A stretch of 64,000 bases of DNA from Tenacibaculum sp. AHE14PA (GTDB lineage Bacteria; Bacteroidota; Bacteroidia; Flavobacteriales; Flavobacteriaceae). The translations under genes were made by a program, and so were the position numbers. This document shows positions 39,169 to 48,340 of this stretch, piece after piece. The notes below the pieces were generated by a model, which saw nothing but the letters and a program-made list of their open reading frames with translations, had not been told where the DNA came from and did not search any database. The stretch is taken from positions 558,001 through 622,000 of the forward strand of contig NZ_CP058983.1 of assembly GCF_019278465.1 (NCBI RefSeq). The letters run 5' to 3'. The first letter of the stretch is position 1. Each line of letters begins with the position of its first letter.

Positions 39169-39200
39169 CAAAGTTATCATCTTAAATAAAGCCATTCAAA
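39169..39200 (-). promoter_or_regulatory. Promoter of the heme lipoprotein gene
   Basis: On the minus strand: TTTG (39200-39197), 20 bp, TAACTTTG (39176-39169), a good match to the Bacteroidetes consensus. It lies about 30 bp before the start codon. Confidence 0.6.
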
Positions 39201-39356
39201 AAAAATGTCATGACAGCCTATTCTAGAGTCATATAAAAGTAAATATTAATCACAAGCGTTTATAACAATCATTATTCTTAATAATTTTTAATTTATTTAA
39301 CGAACCACACAAAAGAAAAACCTAATTTTGTAATCCTTTTTTTAAAAATAAAATAG

Positions 39357-39830
39357 ATGAACAAACACGAAGAATATATGAGTGAAGCTGTAAAAGCAGC
39401 TTTAAAAGGAATGAGTAATAACGAAGGCGGACCATTTGGTTGTATCGTTGTAAAAGACGGAGAAATTGTTGGTCGTGGTAATAATAAAGTTACTTCTACA
39501 AACGATCCTACAGCACATGCTGAAGTTACCGCTATTAGAGATGCCTGTAAAAATTTAGGTTCTTTTCAATTAGATGGTTGTATCGTATATACTTCTTGCG
39601 AACCTTGCCCTATGTGTTTAGGTGCAATTTATTGGGCTAGACCAGATAAGGTATACTACGGAAGTAACCAACAAGATGCTGCTAATATTGGTTTTGATGA
39701 CGAATTTATTTATAAAGAAATTCCGTTACCATACGAAAAACGTAGCATTCCGTTTGAACAAGTAGGAAGAAAAATTGCCTTAGAGCCTTTTGAAAAATGG
39801 AGCGAAAAGAATGACAAAATAGAATACTAG
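39357..39830 (+). CDS. Nucleoside/base deaminase, guanine deaminase-like
   Basis: 157 residues of the cytidine-deaminase fold. Zinc ligands His54 (TAHAEVTAI, with catalytic Glu56), Cys84 and Cys87 (CEPCPMCLGAIYWARP). The C-terminal FDDEFIYKEIPLPYE-KRSIPF stretch resembles Bacillus GuaD, which deaminates guanine to xanthine, more than TadA. I therefore favour purine-base salvage or catabolism; tRNA editing is less likely. It stands alone between a promoterless AT-rich region and a terminator. Confidence 0.85.
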   Translation: MNKHEEYMSEAVKAALKGMSNNEGGPFGCIVVKDGEIVGRGNNKVTSTNDPTAHAEVTAIRDACKNLGSFQLDGCIVYTSCEPCPMCLGAIYWARPDKVYYGSNQQDAANIGFDDEFIYKEIPLPYEKRSIPFEQVGRKIALEPFEKWSEKNDKIEY

Positions 39831-39834
39831 AAAT

Positions 39835-39867
39835 AAAAAATCCCAAACTAATCTTTGGGATTTTTTT
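39835..39867 (+). terminator. Terminator of the guanine deaminase-like gene
   Basis: AAATCCCAAA pairs with TTTGGGATTT around loop CTAATC, followed by seven Ts. Confidence 0.85.
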
Positions 39868-39884
39868 ATGGGCTAAGTGTAAAC

Positions 39885-39915
39885 TTGCTTCTCTACTTAT
39901 TATGCATTAAATTTC
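39885..39915 (+). promoter_or_regulatory. Possible promoter of the SIR2-like gene
   Basis: TTG (39885-39887), 20 bp, TAAATTTC (39908-39915), one mismatch from TAnnTTTG. It lies 38 bp before the ATG at 39953 and just after a terminator, so some promoter is needed here. Confidence 0.4.
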
Positions 39916-39952
39916 GCTAACGTTATATCATTACAATTAGCTTTATCATAAA

Positions 39953-41236
39953 ATGAAAAAAAATAAAGAAATATTCCTATTTGGTGCAGGTGCTGCAATT
40001 GACTGGGGTGGTCCTCTTACTTCTGAACTCTCAAAATTAATTAAAAAATATTCATTTCCGATTCGAGGTTCTGAAACAACTATAACGGAATATATTAATC
40101 AAAAATTATTGGAAAATGGTTATTCTCAAACAGAAGTCAATTTCGAGACCATAATAAATGTTATTGAAGAACTAGCGATTTACTTTTCTGAATACAATCG
40201 CAAAAAACAGACTCCATCACTAATTAGATGCTTCATTAAAAATGATGATAGTATTAAAACTATATTAAATTTTGCTATAACCAATGGAAAGAGGCAACAT
40301 GGTTATAAAATCCAAATTCCAGATGGAATAAACTATGATTTCTCGCACCCCTCCTATAAAGATGAAAACCCGAACCAGTTCTTTTTACTTCATTTACTAT
40401 CATCAATATTAACCAATATAACTTCTAGAATATCAAATTATTCTTATCATACAAAATCACATTCTGTAATTGACACAAAATCAGATGAAAGTCAACTTTT
40501 TAAGAATTGGATGAAAGAAAATGCAAAAGAGAACACTTTAAGGCTTTATACTCTAAATTATGACAGGGTTTTCAAAGTATTATTAGATGATATTGGTATT
40601 GATTGCTTCGAAGGCTTTGATACAACTGATACAATTGAGGACATGAATGGAATTAGAGCAGATGTCCTTAGAATTACTAATGACTCTGAAAGCAACGTAC
40701 ATTACAACCTCCATGGTTCAATTTTCTGGAAAGTTTTACCATATGACAATGGTCAGTTACCCAACCCTGAAATTGTATTTACAGGATGCCCTGAATTACC
40801 TGATAATGACGAAATATCTAATGTAGAAATCGAAAAAGGAAAACCTGTTTACCTAACAAACATTATTACTGGTTATCAAAAGGCCCAAAAATCAATGGTT
40901 ACTCCATTCAAGCAACTACATTCTTCATTTGACCGCGATTGCTTGAACGGTAATAAAATTTACATAATAGGTTACTCATTTGGAGACGAACACCTTAACG
41001 AATGTCTAAAGATTGCTTTAAGGTATAACCAAAAACTTAAAGTTGAAATTGTAAGCCCTAATTTTATCAAAGATAAAATAAAAGAAAAATTGATTTTAAC
41101 TCTTTTTCAGTATTTGGATATGCCTCAATACAATGAGAAAAAAATATCTGAAAATAAATATAGTTATTTCAATGATAAAATTTTAGTATACACATTGAAG
41201 TTTAATGAGTATTTAAAACTTAAAAAAATCAACTGA
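39953..41236 (+). CDS. Stand-alone SIR2-like domain protein, candidate NAD-cleaving defence protein
   Basis: 427 residues with no signal peptide or membrane helix. Sequence marks of the SIR2/NADase fold: an N-terminal FGAGAAIDWGG (residues 10-20) where SIR2 proteins bind NAD; LNYD with Asn202; LHGS with His254, the likely catalytic pair; and GYSFGDEHLNE (340-350), the late SIR2_2/SIR2-like motif. Proteins of this type degrade NAD in anti-phage systems such as Thoeris ThsA or SIR2-containing abortive-infection systems. The first two motifs are separated by a long insertion (about 30-195) and no second effector or sensor domain is evident, so it may act alone. It is a single gene between two terminators among housekeeping genes, as expected for a recently inserted accessory gene. 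The defence role is an inference. Confidence 0.75.
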   Translation: MKKNKEIFLFGAGAAIDWGGPLTSELSKLIKKYSFPIRGSETTITEYINQKLLENGYSQTEVNFETIINVIEELAIYFSEYNRKKQTPSLIRCFIKNDDSIKTILNFAITNGKRQHGYKIQIPDGINYDFSHPSYKDENPNQFFLLHLLSSILTNITSRISNYSYHTKSHSVIDTKSDESQLFKNWMKENAKENTLRLYTLNYDRVFKVLLDDIGIDCFEGFDTTDTIEDMNGIRADVLRITNDSESNVHYNLHGSIFWKVLPYDNGQLPNPEIVFTGCPELPDNDEISNVEIEKGKPVYLTNIITGYQKAQKSMVTPFKQLHSSFDRDCLNGNKIYIIGYSFGDEHLNECLKIALRYNQKLKVEIVSPNFIKDKIKEKLILTLFQYLDMPQYNEKKISENKYSYFNDKILVYTLKFNEYLKLKKIN

Positions 41237-41282
41237 TAAGCTTACAAGTAATATACCTCTTTAAATCAAAAAAAATATAAAT

Positions 41283-41317
41283 AAAAAAGCTCCAAGTTTA
41301 AACTTGGAGCTTTTTTG
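41283..41317. terminator. Bidirectional terminator
   Basis: Perfect palindrome GCTCCAAGTTTAAACTTGGAGC flanked by six As and six Ts, between convergent SIR2-like and lgt genes. Confidence 0.9.
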
Positions 41318-41332
41318 TATCTAAAATCTAAC

Positions 41333-42181
41333 TTATTTCGTTTTTCTAAACATCAACCAAAAACCTATTAAAACAAGCGGTATACTTAATACCTGCCCTG
41401 TGTTTAATGAGTTAAATACCCAGTCTTCTCTTCCATCTACTTGTGCTTTCTTTAAAAATTCTATAAAGAAACGTAACGACCACAAAACCACCATAAACAA
41501 TCCGAATAAAAACCCTGATTGGTTCTTCTTATCTGTTTTCCAATAGAAATGCCACAATGCAAAAAACAATGCTAAATAACTAAATGCTTCATATAATTGT
41601 GTTGGATGACACGGCACGGTTTCTCCAACTCTTTTAAAAATAACTCCGAAACTGCTTCCTGTTGGTTTTCCATAGATCTCTGAATTAAAAAAGTTTCCTA
41701 AACGGATAAAAAATCCTGCTAAGGCAACAATAATACCTACTCTATCTAAAATAAATAACCATGGTTTATTTAAATGTTTTTTTGCATAAAAATATAATGC
41801 TAAAGGAATACCAATTGCTGCTCCGTGACTTGCAAACCCAGTAAATCCTGTAAATTTCCATCCTTCAATAAATCCGAACAACGTACTATTTACACTTTCT
41901 TTTATTGGTAAAAATATTTCTAATAAATGATTCTGGTAATAATCCCAGCTATAAAAGAAAACATCTCCTAAACGCATTCCTACTAACATAGAAATGAATA
42001 CATACATAAATAAAGGATCTAGTTTTTCAACAGGAATTTTATCATTTATATAAATTTTCTTCATTAAACGAAGTCCCAATACAAAGGCTGCGATAAACAT
42101 TAAACTGTACCAACGAATACCTAGACTACCAATTTTTATAATTTCAGGATCTAAATCCCATACTATAGATAAAAAATTCAT
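41333..42181 (-). CDS. lgt: Prolipoprotein diacylglyceryl transferase
   Basis: Transfers diacylglycerol from phosphatidylglycerol to the lipobox Cys of prolipoproteins in the inner membrane. The 282-residue multi-pass protein (about seven helices) has the Lgt signature RLGNFFNSEIYGKPT and the downstream HPTQLYEAF, plus IRWYSLMF near the N-terminus. It supports the lipoproteins predicted elsewhere in the window. It lies 137 bp downstream of yidD, separated by a small dispersed repeat. Confidence 0.96.
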   Translation of the reverse strand: MNFLSIVWDLDPEIIKIGSLGIRWYSLMFIAAFVLGLRLMKKIYINDKIPVEKLDPLFMYVFISMLVGMRLGDVFFYSWDYYQNHLLEIFLPIKESVNSTLFGFIEGWKFTGFTGFASHGAAIGIPLALYFYAKKHLNKPWLFILDRVGIIVALAGFFIRLGNFFNSEIYGKPTGSSFGVIFKRVGETVPCHPTQLYEAFSYLALFFALWHFYWKTDKKNQSGFLFGLFMVVLWSLRFFIEFLKKAQVDGREDWVFNSLNTGQVLSIPLVLIGFWLMFRKTK

Positions 42182-42194
42182 TTATTATTATTAT

Positions 42195-42221
42195 ATGTCA
42201 GGTCGAGCGCAGTCGAGACCT
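42195..42221. repeat. Short dispersed palindromic repeat
   Basis: TGTCAGGTCGAGCGCAGTCG and the following AGACCT form an imperfect hairpin (AGGTC at 42200-42204 pairs with GACCT at 42217-42221). It is GC-rich against an AT-rich spacer of 137 bp between yidD and lgt. From memory, very similar GGTCTCGACTGCGCTCGACC elements are scattered through flavobacterial genomes. Confidence 0.55.
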
Positions 42222-42318
42222 ATTTATTAATATATTCTTACTAAAACCTCTTGTAAACTACGTTTCTTTTTTCAACAAAAAATATTTTTATTAAAAATAA
42301 TACTCGAGGTAACAATTA

Positions 42319-42552
42319 TTATTTCTTTTTTTCAGGCACTGGATCGTAACCACTTCCACCCCATGGATGACAGCTAAAGATTCTTTTTGTTGCCAACCAA
42401 CCGCCATAAAACAATCCGTGTTTTTGCAATGCTTCAATTGTGTAACTAGAGCATGTTGGTGAATACCTACATGTTGCTGGTGTAAATGGTGAAATGGCTG
42501 TTTGATAAAATCGCACCAATAGTATAAACGGATATGTGAGTATTTTTTTCAA
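42319..42552 (-). CDS. yidD: Membrane protein insertion efficiency factor YidD
   Basis: 77 residues with the invariant [20 protein letters not shown] motif and [12 protein letters not shown] near the C-terminus, as in YidD. It is a small peripheral membrane protein that assists YidC-dependent insertion. It lies directly after cysS: the last base of the cysS stop (42553) abuts its ATG. Confidence 0.95.
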   Translation of the reverse strand: MKKILTYPFILLVRFYQTAISPFTPATCRYSPTCSSYTIEALQKHGLFYGGWLATKRIFSCHPWGGSGYDPVPEKKK

Positions 42553-44034
42553 TTAATTAACAGAAAAACTCGTTCCTTCTTTTCCGTCTTTTAGCTGAAT
42601 TCCTAATGCTAATAATCTATCGCGAATTTCATCAGAAAGTGCCCAATTTTTATCTTCTCGTGCTTCTTTTCGCATTTGAATAAGCATCTCTACTACTCCG
42701 TTTAATTTATCAGAATTATTTCCTTCAGAAACTTCGTTCATCAATCCTAAAACATCAAAAACAAACGCTTTCATTGTTACTATTAGCTCTTCTAAATCAT
42801 CCGAAGTTAAACTAGCGTTTTGTTCTTTTATCTGATTTACAGTTTTAACGGCTTCAAATAAATGAGAAATTAATACAGGCGTGTTAAAATCGTCGTTCAT
42901 GGCTGCATAACATTCTTGCTTCCATTTCTGAACATCGAAAGTTGAAGTGTTTCCTGCTTCAATCTTATCTAAGAAATTTACAGCATCCATTAATTTGGTA
43001 TGTCCTTTTTCTGATGCTTCTAAAGCTTCGCCAGAAAAATCAAGAATACTTCTGTAGTTCGCTTGCATATTAAAGAAACGTACCACACTTGCTGAAAATG
43101 CTTTTGGTAATATTTCATTTTCACCAGATAAAATTTCGTTTGGTAAAATAAAATTACCTGTTGATTTTGCCATTTTCTGGCTATTTAACAACAACATATT
43201 GGTATGCATCCAGTAATTTACTGGAGTGACACCACTACAAGTTTGTGATTGTGCTATTTCACATTCGTGATGTGGAAATTTTAAATCCATTCCTCCACCA
43301 TGAATATCAAATTGCTCTCCTAAGTATTTTGTACTCATTACCGAACATTCTAAATGCCAACCAGGAAAACCATCACTCCAAGGAGAAGGCCAACGCATAA
43401 TATGGCGCTCATCGGCTTTTTTCCAAAGGGCAAAATCTTGTGGGTTTTTCTTATCTGACTGTCCGTCTAAGGTTCTTGTATTATGAATAGCATCTTCTAT
43501 TTTTCTACCAGAAAGGATTCCGTAATTACCAGTTTCGTTGTACTTTAAAACATCAAAATACACTGATCCGTTTACTTCGTACGCCAACCCTTTTTCCATG
43601 ATTTCTTTAATCATTTCAATTTGTTCAACAATATGACCTGTTGCCGTAGGCTCGATACTTGGCGGTAAAAAATTGTAATTTTTTAAAACATCATGAAAGT
43701 CTACAGTATACTTCTGCACCACTTCCATTGGTTCGATTTCTTCTAAACGTGCTTTTTTAGAAATTCTATCTTCTCCTTCATCTGCATCATTTTCTAAATG
43801 CCCAGCATCGGTAATATTACGCACATAACGCACTTTATAACCTAAATGTAATAAATAACGATATACCACATCAAAAAACATAAATGTACGTACGTTTCCT
43901 AAATGGGCATTGCTATATACGGTAGGACCACAAACGTACATACCTACATATCCGTCGTTTACAGTTTTAAAAGGCTCTTTAGTTTTTGATAAAGAGTTGT
44001 ATACTTTTAATTGATTTTCTTTATATAATTTCAT
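42553..44034 (-). CDS. cysS: Cysteinyl-tRNA synthetase
   Basis: Class I aminoacyl-tRNA synthetase charging tRNA-Cys. The 493-residue product has the HIGH-type motif [11 protein letters not shown] after MYVCGPTVY, zinc-binding residues in the [10 protein letters not shown] and [11 protein letters not shown] segments, and the KMSKS-type motif KMAKSTGNF. The C-terminal anticodon-binding DALR region has the typical helical character. It is cotranscribed with yidD. Confidence 0.97.
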   Translation of the reverse strand: MKLYKENQLKVYNSLSKTKEPFKTVNDGYVGMYVCGPTVYSNAHLGNVRTFMFFDVVYRYLLHLGYKVRYVRNITDAGHLENDADEGEDRISKKARLEEIEPMEVVQKYTVDFHDVLKNYNFLPPSIEPTATGHIVEQIEMIKEIMEKGLAYEVNGSVYFDVLKYNETGNYGILSGRKIEDAIHNTRTLDGQSDKKNPQDFALWKKADERHIMRWPSPWSDGFPGWHLECSVMSTKYLGEQFDIHGGGMDLKFPHHECEIAQSQTCSGVTPVNYWMHTNMLLLNSQKMAKSTGNFILPNEILSGENEILPKAFSASVVRFFNMQANYRSILDFSGEALEASEKGHTKLMDAVNFLDKIEAGNTSTFDVQKWKQECYAAMNDDFNTPVLISHLFEAVKTVNQIKEQNASLTSDDLEELIVTMKAFVFDVLGLMNEVSEGNNSDKLNGVVEMLIQMRKEAREDKNWALSDEIRDRLLALGIQLKDGKEGTSFSVN

Positions 44035-44127
44035 CGAAAAAGTGGCTATTTACAGATGCTAAAGATAGGCACTTTATAAGGAATAATGAAATGGAATTTT
44101 AGTGAAGTTTTAGTTAAAATATAAAAC

Positions 44128-45639
44128 TTATTTCAGTTTAATATCGCCGTAATTAGATACTACAATAAATTTATTAATAGACGTTGTTGATGCTCGTTTA
44201 TATCTAATAAATCCCTCTGAATCTTTAGTTGCTTTATTTAACTTCCCTAACTTTTCATCAAATTCAAATTTCCCGTTTTTAGTGCTAACATCTATTGTGG
44301 TATCTATGTCTGATATATTTATTGTACTGTTTGAATAATTTAAGAAGACCATTAAGTTATTCATTTTTGAATCAATTTTATTTATCAATAATTCTCCAAA
44401 TTCATTTTTTATTGAAACTTCTTCATAAACGTGATCTATAATTAATTTTGATGAATTAGTATTTAATGTAGCGTTAGCAACCGATACTATATGAGCATCG
44501 GTTACATTATTTAAAAATAATTTAGTAGTATTTAGTGAATTTATTGTTACTGGTGAATATGATATATTTAATTCACCTCCGCTTAAAACATCTGCGTTAA
44601 AAGTACCATAACTTACTTTTCCTGAAGCTTTTGTTTTTGGTAATTTCACTTTACAATGGCGTGTATTTAAATCGAAAGTTGCATTTTTAGGTACTTTTAT
44701 AGTAATCTTCTTAGTGACTTTTACTTTTTTTCCGTTTACTGTAACTGCTCCTGATTTATTTAAAAAAACAAAATCTAATTTGGTGTTTTTAAGTGATTCC
44801 TTAGCTTTCCTTAATGCTTCTTTAATTTCTTTCGAGTATTCTTTTTCTGATAAACGAGATTTCTGTAACATCTCTATAGCATTTTTACGAGCTTTATTTC
44901 TAGATTTCTCAGCTATAGCTCTGTGTTTACTCGACGTTTCTCTGCTTTTCAGCATCGTTAAACGACTTTTTCTCATTGTTTCTTTACTTTTTTTAATACT
45001 CTCTTTAAACTTCTTATATTTTTCACTTTTCTTAAACTTCTCCCATTCTTTTTTTGACTTTATAGTAATACCGTTAACACCATCTTTCCACTGAAAAAAA
45101 TAATTTTCACCATCTTTGGCATACTTATCAAAATCGAACTCCATATAATCTAAATCAGATACTATTTCTTCAAAGTTGATTTCAGGGATTTCAATCTCCG
45201 ACATATCGGGCATTTCTGGTAATTCAGGCATCTCTGGCAATACAATAACATTCGATCCATTAGTATTATAATGATAAATGTTATTGTTTTTTGACGAATT
45301 AAAAAATATTATATCATCCGTATTTAAAGAATGAAAACTATTGCTTTTAGCATTAATTTGCACTTTACTTTTATTACCTAAAGCTTCAAATTTCCAGTTT
45401 TCAAAATACTTTTTAGCTTCAGCTTTATCTAATCCTTCTATTTCTATAACAGCCTCTACAGAAACTTCATTTTTATTCCACGTAGTTACATTTACATCCG
45501 CATTAGATGCATTAATATTAACGATTACATCTTTATTTGTTTTAAAGTTTTCGCTAAATTTCTTATCGTATTTCTGAGCAAACACAACACTTGTTGCGAG
45601 TAATAAAAAAGTACTTATTTTAAATTGTTTGAATGTCAT
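44128..45639 (-). CDS. Exported DUF4097-like beta-helix protein with an acidic and a basic block
   Basis: 503 residues from the ATG at 45639 (MTFKQFKIST). The alternative ATG at 45663 would put extra polar residues before the signal peptide. The signal peptide ends near residue 21 (VVFAQ). Residues 22-125 are beta-rich with DVIVNINASNADVNVTTWNK, resembling a DUF4097 adhesin-like strand. Residues 134-177 are very acidic (PEMPELPEMPD and following), 194-287 are a lysine/arginine-rich helical region with KSR/KSK repeats, and 290-503 return to short repeated beta-strands like a right-handed beta-helix. It overlaps the anti-sigma gene by 20 nt, so the ECF operon controls it or is sensed through it. 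Function unknown. Confidence 0.75.
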   Translation of the reverse strand: MTFKQFKISTFLLLATSVVFAQKYDKKFSENFKTNKDVIVNINASNADVNVTTWNKNEVSVEAVIEIEGLDKAEAKKYFENWKFEALGNKSKVQINAKSNSFHSLNTDDIIFFNSSKNNNIYHYNTNGSNVIVLPEMPELPEMPDMSEIEIPEINFEEIVSDLDYMEFDFDKYAKDGENYFFQWKDGVNGITIKSKKEWEKFKKSEKYKKFKESIKKSKETMRKSRLTMLKSRETSSKHRAIAEKSRNKARKNAIEMLQKSRLSEKEYSKEIKEALRKAKESLKNTKLDFVFLNKSGAVTVNGKKVKVTKKITIKVPKNATFDLNTRHCKVKLPKTKASGKVSYGTFNADVLSGGELNISYSPVTINSLNTTKLFLNNVTDAHIVSVANATLNTNSSKLIIDHVYEEVSIKNEFGELLINKIDSKMNNLMVFLNYSNSTINISDIDTTIDVSTKNGKFEFDEKLGKLNKATKDSEGFIRYKRASTTSINKFIVVSNYGDIKLK

Positions 45640-46174
45640 TTTGAATTGGATTTTTAAGTTCATTTAATTGTTTTTGCATACGTTTTAACAGCTGTAAACG
45701 CAATTGCAGGTTCCCAATCAATGCATTGATCGTATTATCGTTAATTCCTTTTTTATTGAGCTCTTCGGTTAACGATTTATATTCGTTGGTTAGCTCGCCT
45801 ATTTTAGCAAAATAACCATCAAAAAAGTCTTTAGTATCATCAGTTAATTCTAACTGACTTAGTTCGTAATTTATCGTATTTATATAATACGATTCTATTG
45901 TTTTTAATTCTGGTGAAATAGTACCTAAACTAATAGTATTTGGGGTGCTATTAATTGGTGTATTTATATTTTCTGATGGATAAAATGTTATTCCTATCCC
46001 TAACAATATTACAATTGATGCCGCTGCATATAACCATTGAAATGATTTTTTTCCTGATGATTTATCATGCAATTCGTCCATCATTTTTTGTTGAAAACGT
46101 TGCCTATGATTTGTTGATAACTTTGCGTTATCTTCACTATTATTTTTTAATATTTCTCTAATATCTTTAGACAT
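45620..46174 (-). CDS. Putative membrane-bound anti-sigma factor
   Basis: 184 residues. A charged cytoplasmic part (1-45), one transmembrane helix (about 46-65) and a periplasmic helical region with long coiled-coil-like stretches (LGNLQLRLQLLKRMQKQLNEL). The architecture and the 8-nt overlap with an ECF sigma gene upstream indicate an anti-sigma factor, although no named anti-sigma domain is obvious. Its 3' end overlaps the DUF4097-like gene by 20 nt. Confidence 0.75.
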   Translation of the reverse strand: MSKDIREILKNNSEDNAKLSTNHRQRFQQKMMDELHDKSSGKKSFQWLYAAASIVILLGIGITFYPSENINTPINSTPNTISLGTISPELKTIESYYINTINYELSQLELTDDTKDFFDGYFAKIGELTNEYKSLTEELNKKGINDNTINALIGNLQLRLQLLKRMQKQLNELKNPIQNDIQTI

Positions 46175-46715
46175 TATATACTGCTTTTAATTGTTCTTGC
46201 ACTTTCTTTTTACCTCTTAACAAATGAGTTCTAGATGTTGATTCTGAAATTCCTAATATTTCGGAAATTTCACCATGATCATAACCTTCTAGCAAAAACA
46301 AGGTTAGTACTACGCTGTATTTATCTTTTAATTTTTGAATGCAGTTTATAATTTCTTGGTATGAAATAACGGTTTCTACTTCCCAATTATCATCTGCTGT
46401 TATTTTTGTTGCTTCTTCATTTATAGCGACAAACTCAAGCTTTTTCTTTTTTAACCAATCAATACTTTGATTAATTACAATACGTTTTAACCAAGCTCCG
46501 AATGCAACTTCCTCTTTATACATTTTCATATTTTTAAAAGCCTTTATAAAAGCTTCTTGCATAATATCTTCTGCTATAAATGTATCTTTTACATAACGAT
46601 TTGCAATAGTAAGCATCGCTTCGCAATACAAATCATACAACTGCATTTGTGCTTTTGCATCGTTGTTTTTACACGCATTTATAATTGATTGATGTAACTG
46701 TTTGGTCGACTTCAT
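46167..46715 (-). CDS. ECF-type RNA polymerase sigma factor
   Basis: 182 residues with sigma region 2 (about 20-90, ANRYVKDTFIAEDIMQEAFIK and GAWLKRIVINQSIDWLKKK) and region 4 (about 120-175, YSVVLTLFLLEGYDHGEISEILG followed by ISESTSRTHLLRGKKKV). The EGYDHGEISEILG form is typical of Bacteroidetes ECF factors paired with small membrane anti-sigma proteins. It is the first gene of the sigma/anti-sigma/DUF4097-like operon. Confidence 0.92.
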   Translation of the reverse strand: MKSTKQLHQSIINACKNNDAKAQMQLYDLYCEAMLTIANRYVKDTFIAEDIMQEAFIKAFKNMKMYKEEVAFGAWLKRIVINQSIDWLKKKKLEFVAINEEATKITADDNWEVETVISYQEIINCIQKLKDKYSVVLTLFLLEGYDHGEISEILGISESTSRTHLLRGKKKVQEQLKAVYNV

Positions 46716-46815
46716 TATTGATTTCTTATACTAAAGACGATACTTTTTAAGCTTCGTTGCATTTTGCTGAATTTTTATTTCTAAATTTACCTTATTATTT
46801 CGTTTTTACTAAAAT

Positions 46816-47901
46816 ATGGCTAATATCAACAAATCTGCTCTTTCTGAAAAAGATGGCGTTTCTCAACCAGAAACGACTAGTAAATCAGCTGCTGAAAAAA
46901 TAAAAATAAGTAGAAGAAAAAAGGCTGACACTCCTAAATATATTCGTGAAATACTAGCAGGAAGTATTCCTTTTTTAAGCAGAGCAATTACTTTGGTTGA
47001 AAGCACCAATACTAAACACCAACAACAGGCTAATGAAATTTTAGAAGCTTGTTTACCACATGCAAACAAATCGGTAAGAATTGGTATTACGGGTGTTCCT
47101 GGAGTTGGAAAAAGTACATTTATTGAGGCTTTTGGTAAGCACTTAACTTCGCTAGGTAAAAAAGTAGCTGTTTTAGCTGTAGACCCAAGTAGCTCTATTA
47201 ATAGAGGTAGTATTTTAGGTGATAAAACTAGAATGGAAGAATTGGTTACCGATAAAAATGCATTTATAAGACCTTCTCCGTCAGGAACTTCATTAGGTGG
47301 TGTTGCTCAAAAAACACGTGAATCTATTATTTTGTGTGAAGCTGCTGGTTTTGATACTATTATTATAGAAACCGTTGGCGTTGGGCAGTCTGAAACTGCC
47401 GTACATTCTATGACCGATTTCTTTTTATTATTAAAACTTGCCGGTGCAGGTGACGAATTACAAGGTATTAAACGAGGAATTATAGAAATGGCTGATGCCA
47501 TTGTTATTAATAAAGCAGATAGTGGTAACGAGAAAAATGCAAAAATCGCAAAAGTTGAGTTCAACAGAGCACTACATTTATATCCACCAAAAAATAGTGG
47601 TTGGCAACCTAAAGTTTTATTAGCAAGTGCGCTACATAATAAAGGTATTGCTGACGTTTATAAAATGATTAACGAATATATAACCTCAGCAATTAATACT
47701 TTTTATTTTCAACAAAAAAGAATTGATCAAAATAAATACTGGTTATTAGAAACAATCAATCAGCAGTTAAAAAGTAATTTTTATAACAATTCTGAAATAA
47801 AAATTTTACTAAAAGAAGAGTTTAAAAAGTTAGAAAACGGAAAAACAACGCCATTTACTGCTGCCAATAGATTACTAAATAAAAACTATGAAAACCCATA
47901 A
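46816..47901 (+). CDS. meaB: Methylmalonyl-CoA mutase-associated GTPase MeaB
   Basis: GTPase chaperone that protects or reloads adenosylcobalamin-dependent methylmalonyl-CoA mutase. In the 361-residue product, G1/P-loop GVPGVGKST (near residue 93), VLAVDPSSSINRGSILGDKTRM, the ETVGVGQSE switch segment and VINKADSGNE (G4) are all typical of the MeaB/ArgK family. The mutase genes are not in the window. It is separated by 41 bp from the csaA-like gene. Confidence 0.95.
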   Translation: MANINKSALSEKDGVSQPETTSKSAAEKIKISRRKKADTPKYIREILAGSIPFLSRAITLVESTNTKHQQQANEILEACLPHANKSVRIGITGVPGVGKSTFIEAFGKHLTSLGKKVAVLAVDPSSSINRGSILGDKTRMEELVTDKNAFIRPSPSGTSLGGVAQKTRESIILCEAAGFDTIIIETVGVGQSETAVHSMTDFFLLLKLAGAGDELQGIKRGIIEMADAIVINKADSGNEKNAKIAKVEFNRALHLYPPKNSGWQPKVLLASALHNKGIADVYKMINEYITSAINTFYFQQKRIDQNKYWLLETINQQLKSNFYNNSEIKILLKEEFKKLENGKTTPFTAANRLLNKNYENP

Positions 47902-47942
47902 TGGATGTTTGGTTAAAATGCTACCTGTAATAATAAATATTT

Positions 47943-48284
47943 ATGAAAGACAATACTTTAACTTGGGATGATTTTACAAAAGTAGAAATGCGTGTAGGAA
48001 CAATACTTTCTGCCGAAGTTTTTAAAGAAGTAAAAAATCCTGCTTATAAAATGCAAATAGATTTTGGCGAATTTGGTATAAAAAAAACTTCTGCTCAAAT
48101 TACAAAACTATACGCTCCAGAAGAATTAATAGGCAACCAAATAGTAGCTGTTATTAACTTTCCTAAAAAACAAATTGCCAACATAATGAGCGAATGTTTG
48201 GTATTAGGTGCTGTTGGCGAACAGCATGAAATAACGCTTATTTCTCCGGATAGGAAAATTAAAAACGGAACACGAATTGGGTAG
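47943..48284 (+). CDS. CsaA-like tRNA-binding domain protein
   Basis: 113 residues comprising a single EMAP/tRNA-binding OB domain (FTKVEMRVGTILSAEVF, then KKTSAQITKLYAPEELIGNQ and NIMSECLVLG). This is the CsaA group, described as export-related chaperones or tRNA-binding proteins in Bacillus. Similar domains occur at the C-terminus of MetG and in PheT, but here it stands alone. Exact role uncertain. Confidence 0.9.
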   Translation: MKDNTLTWDDFTKVEMRVGTILSAEVFKEVKNPAYKMQIDFGEFGIKKTSAQITKLYAPEELIGNQIVAVINFPKKQIANIMSECLVLGAVGEQHEITLISPDRKIKNGTRIG

Positions 48285-48340
48285 ATTTAGGTGTTTTGTA
48301 TAAATTATTATAGATATTTACTTTCCATAAACTACACATT

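Noticed and set aside
39916-39941. GCTAA...TTAGC palindrome before the SIR2-like gene as an integron attC or attachment site
   Set aside because: The arms are only 5 bp, lack the attC box order, and no integrase is nearby.
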